28,315 nt of DNA, from NCBI GenBank assembly GCA_033557675.1, contig JAWQRM010000150.1, positions 1 to 28,315 of the forward strand. Reading direction: 5' to 3'. Below are positions 28,241 to 28,315 of the stretch, piece by piece. The position numbers were made by a program, and so were the translations under genes. The notes under the pieces were generated by a model. That model did not search any database. It saw only the letters and a list, made by a program, of their open reading frames with translations, and was not told where the DNA came from. This DNA is from Coptodactyla brooksi. Its lineage: Eukaryota; Arthropoda; Insecta; Coleoptera; Scarabaeidae. Position 1 is the stretch's first letter, and every line of letters starts with the position of its first letter.

Positions 28241-28315
28241 ATAAGATTCCCAAAAGTATCTTAATATATACTTTTCTTTTTTAATAAAAAAAGTAACGTT
28301 CTCAAAGAAGATTTT
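28241..28315. other. AT-rich window end
   Basis: Short AT-rich sequence beyond the truncated mariner copy. Nothing recognised. Confidence 0.5.

Overview
The window looks like AT-rich insect nuclear DNA. It has long introns, many decayed IS630-Tc1-mariner transposons, canonical GT/AG splice sites, and proteins of clear animal type. Order and species cannot be settled from the sequence; a beetle or similar TE-rich insect would fit, but that is inference.

Two real host genes are visible. (1) A septin of the Septin-7/Peanut group lies on the + strand, uninterrupted from ATG 21820 to the stop ending at 23589. The open frame extends upstream to a GTG at 21781, but the eukaryotic start is ATG 21820. 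A two-codon upstream ORF sits at 21779-21787 and a TATA-like box at 21668. (2) The last two coding exons of an SLC4-family anion exchanger lie on the - strand. The penultimate exon is 16527-16357 and the last is 7600-7526, joined by an 8,756-base intron. Neither exon is evident from long ORFs; both were found by protein similarity plus matching splice sites and phase. Because the anion exchanger must have upstream exons and none is recognisable up to 28315, the septin gene probably sits antisense inside one of its introns.

Layout: 1-1741 unassigned; 1742-2837 dead DD41D Tc1/mariner-like transposase, followed by a strong hairpin; 3049-6316 pogo/Tigger-like element with termini over 300 bases long and a dead transposase; 6383-6499 small ORF; 6500-7525 exchanger 3' UTR; 7526-16527 exchanger exons and intron, which holds two mariner deletion derivatives (8151-8858, 10062-11054), a 416-base palindromic element (11857-12272), a transposase scrap (13121-13345), a hammerhead-like motif (15483-15517) and a solo mariner end (16276-16308); 17705-18525 degenerate 264-base tandem repeat; 18680-19420 and 19656-20930 two further Tc1/mariner-like relics; 21330-24140 septin gene with its GC-rich 5' region; 24613-24685 decayed tRNA-like sequence; 24724-26941 a diverged tandem duplication of about 0.9 kb carrying a short ATG/splice-donor motif in both copies; 27453-28240 a third copy of the mariner derivative.

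No single new multi-gene system is evident. The most notable items are the nested septin/anion-exchanger arrangement, a mariner non-autonomous family whose three copies share the same replacement of mid-transposase sequence by TTTGCAAA-rich repeat units, the palindromic element, and the duplicated promoter/first-exon-like block.
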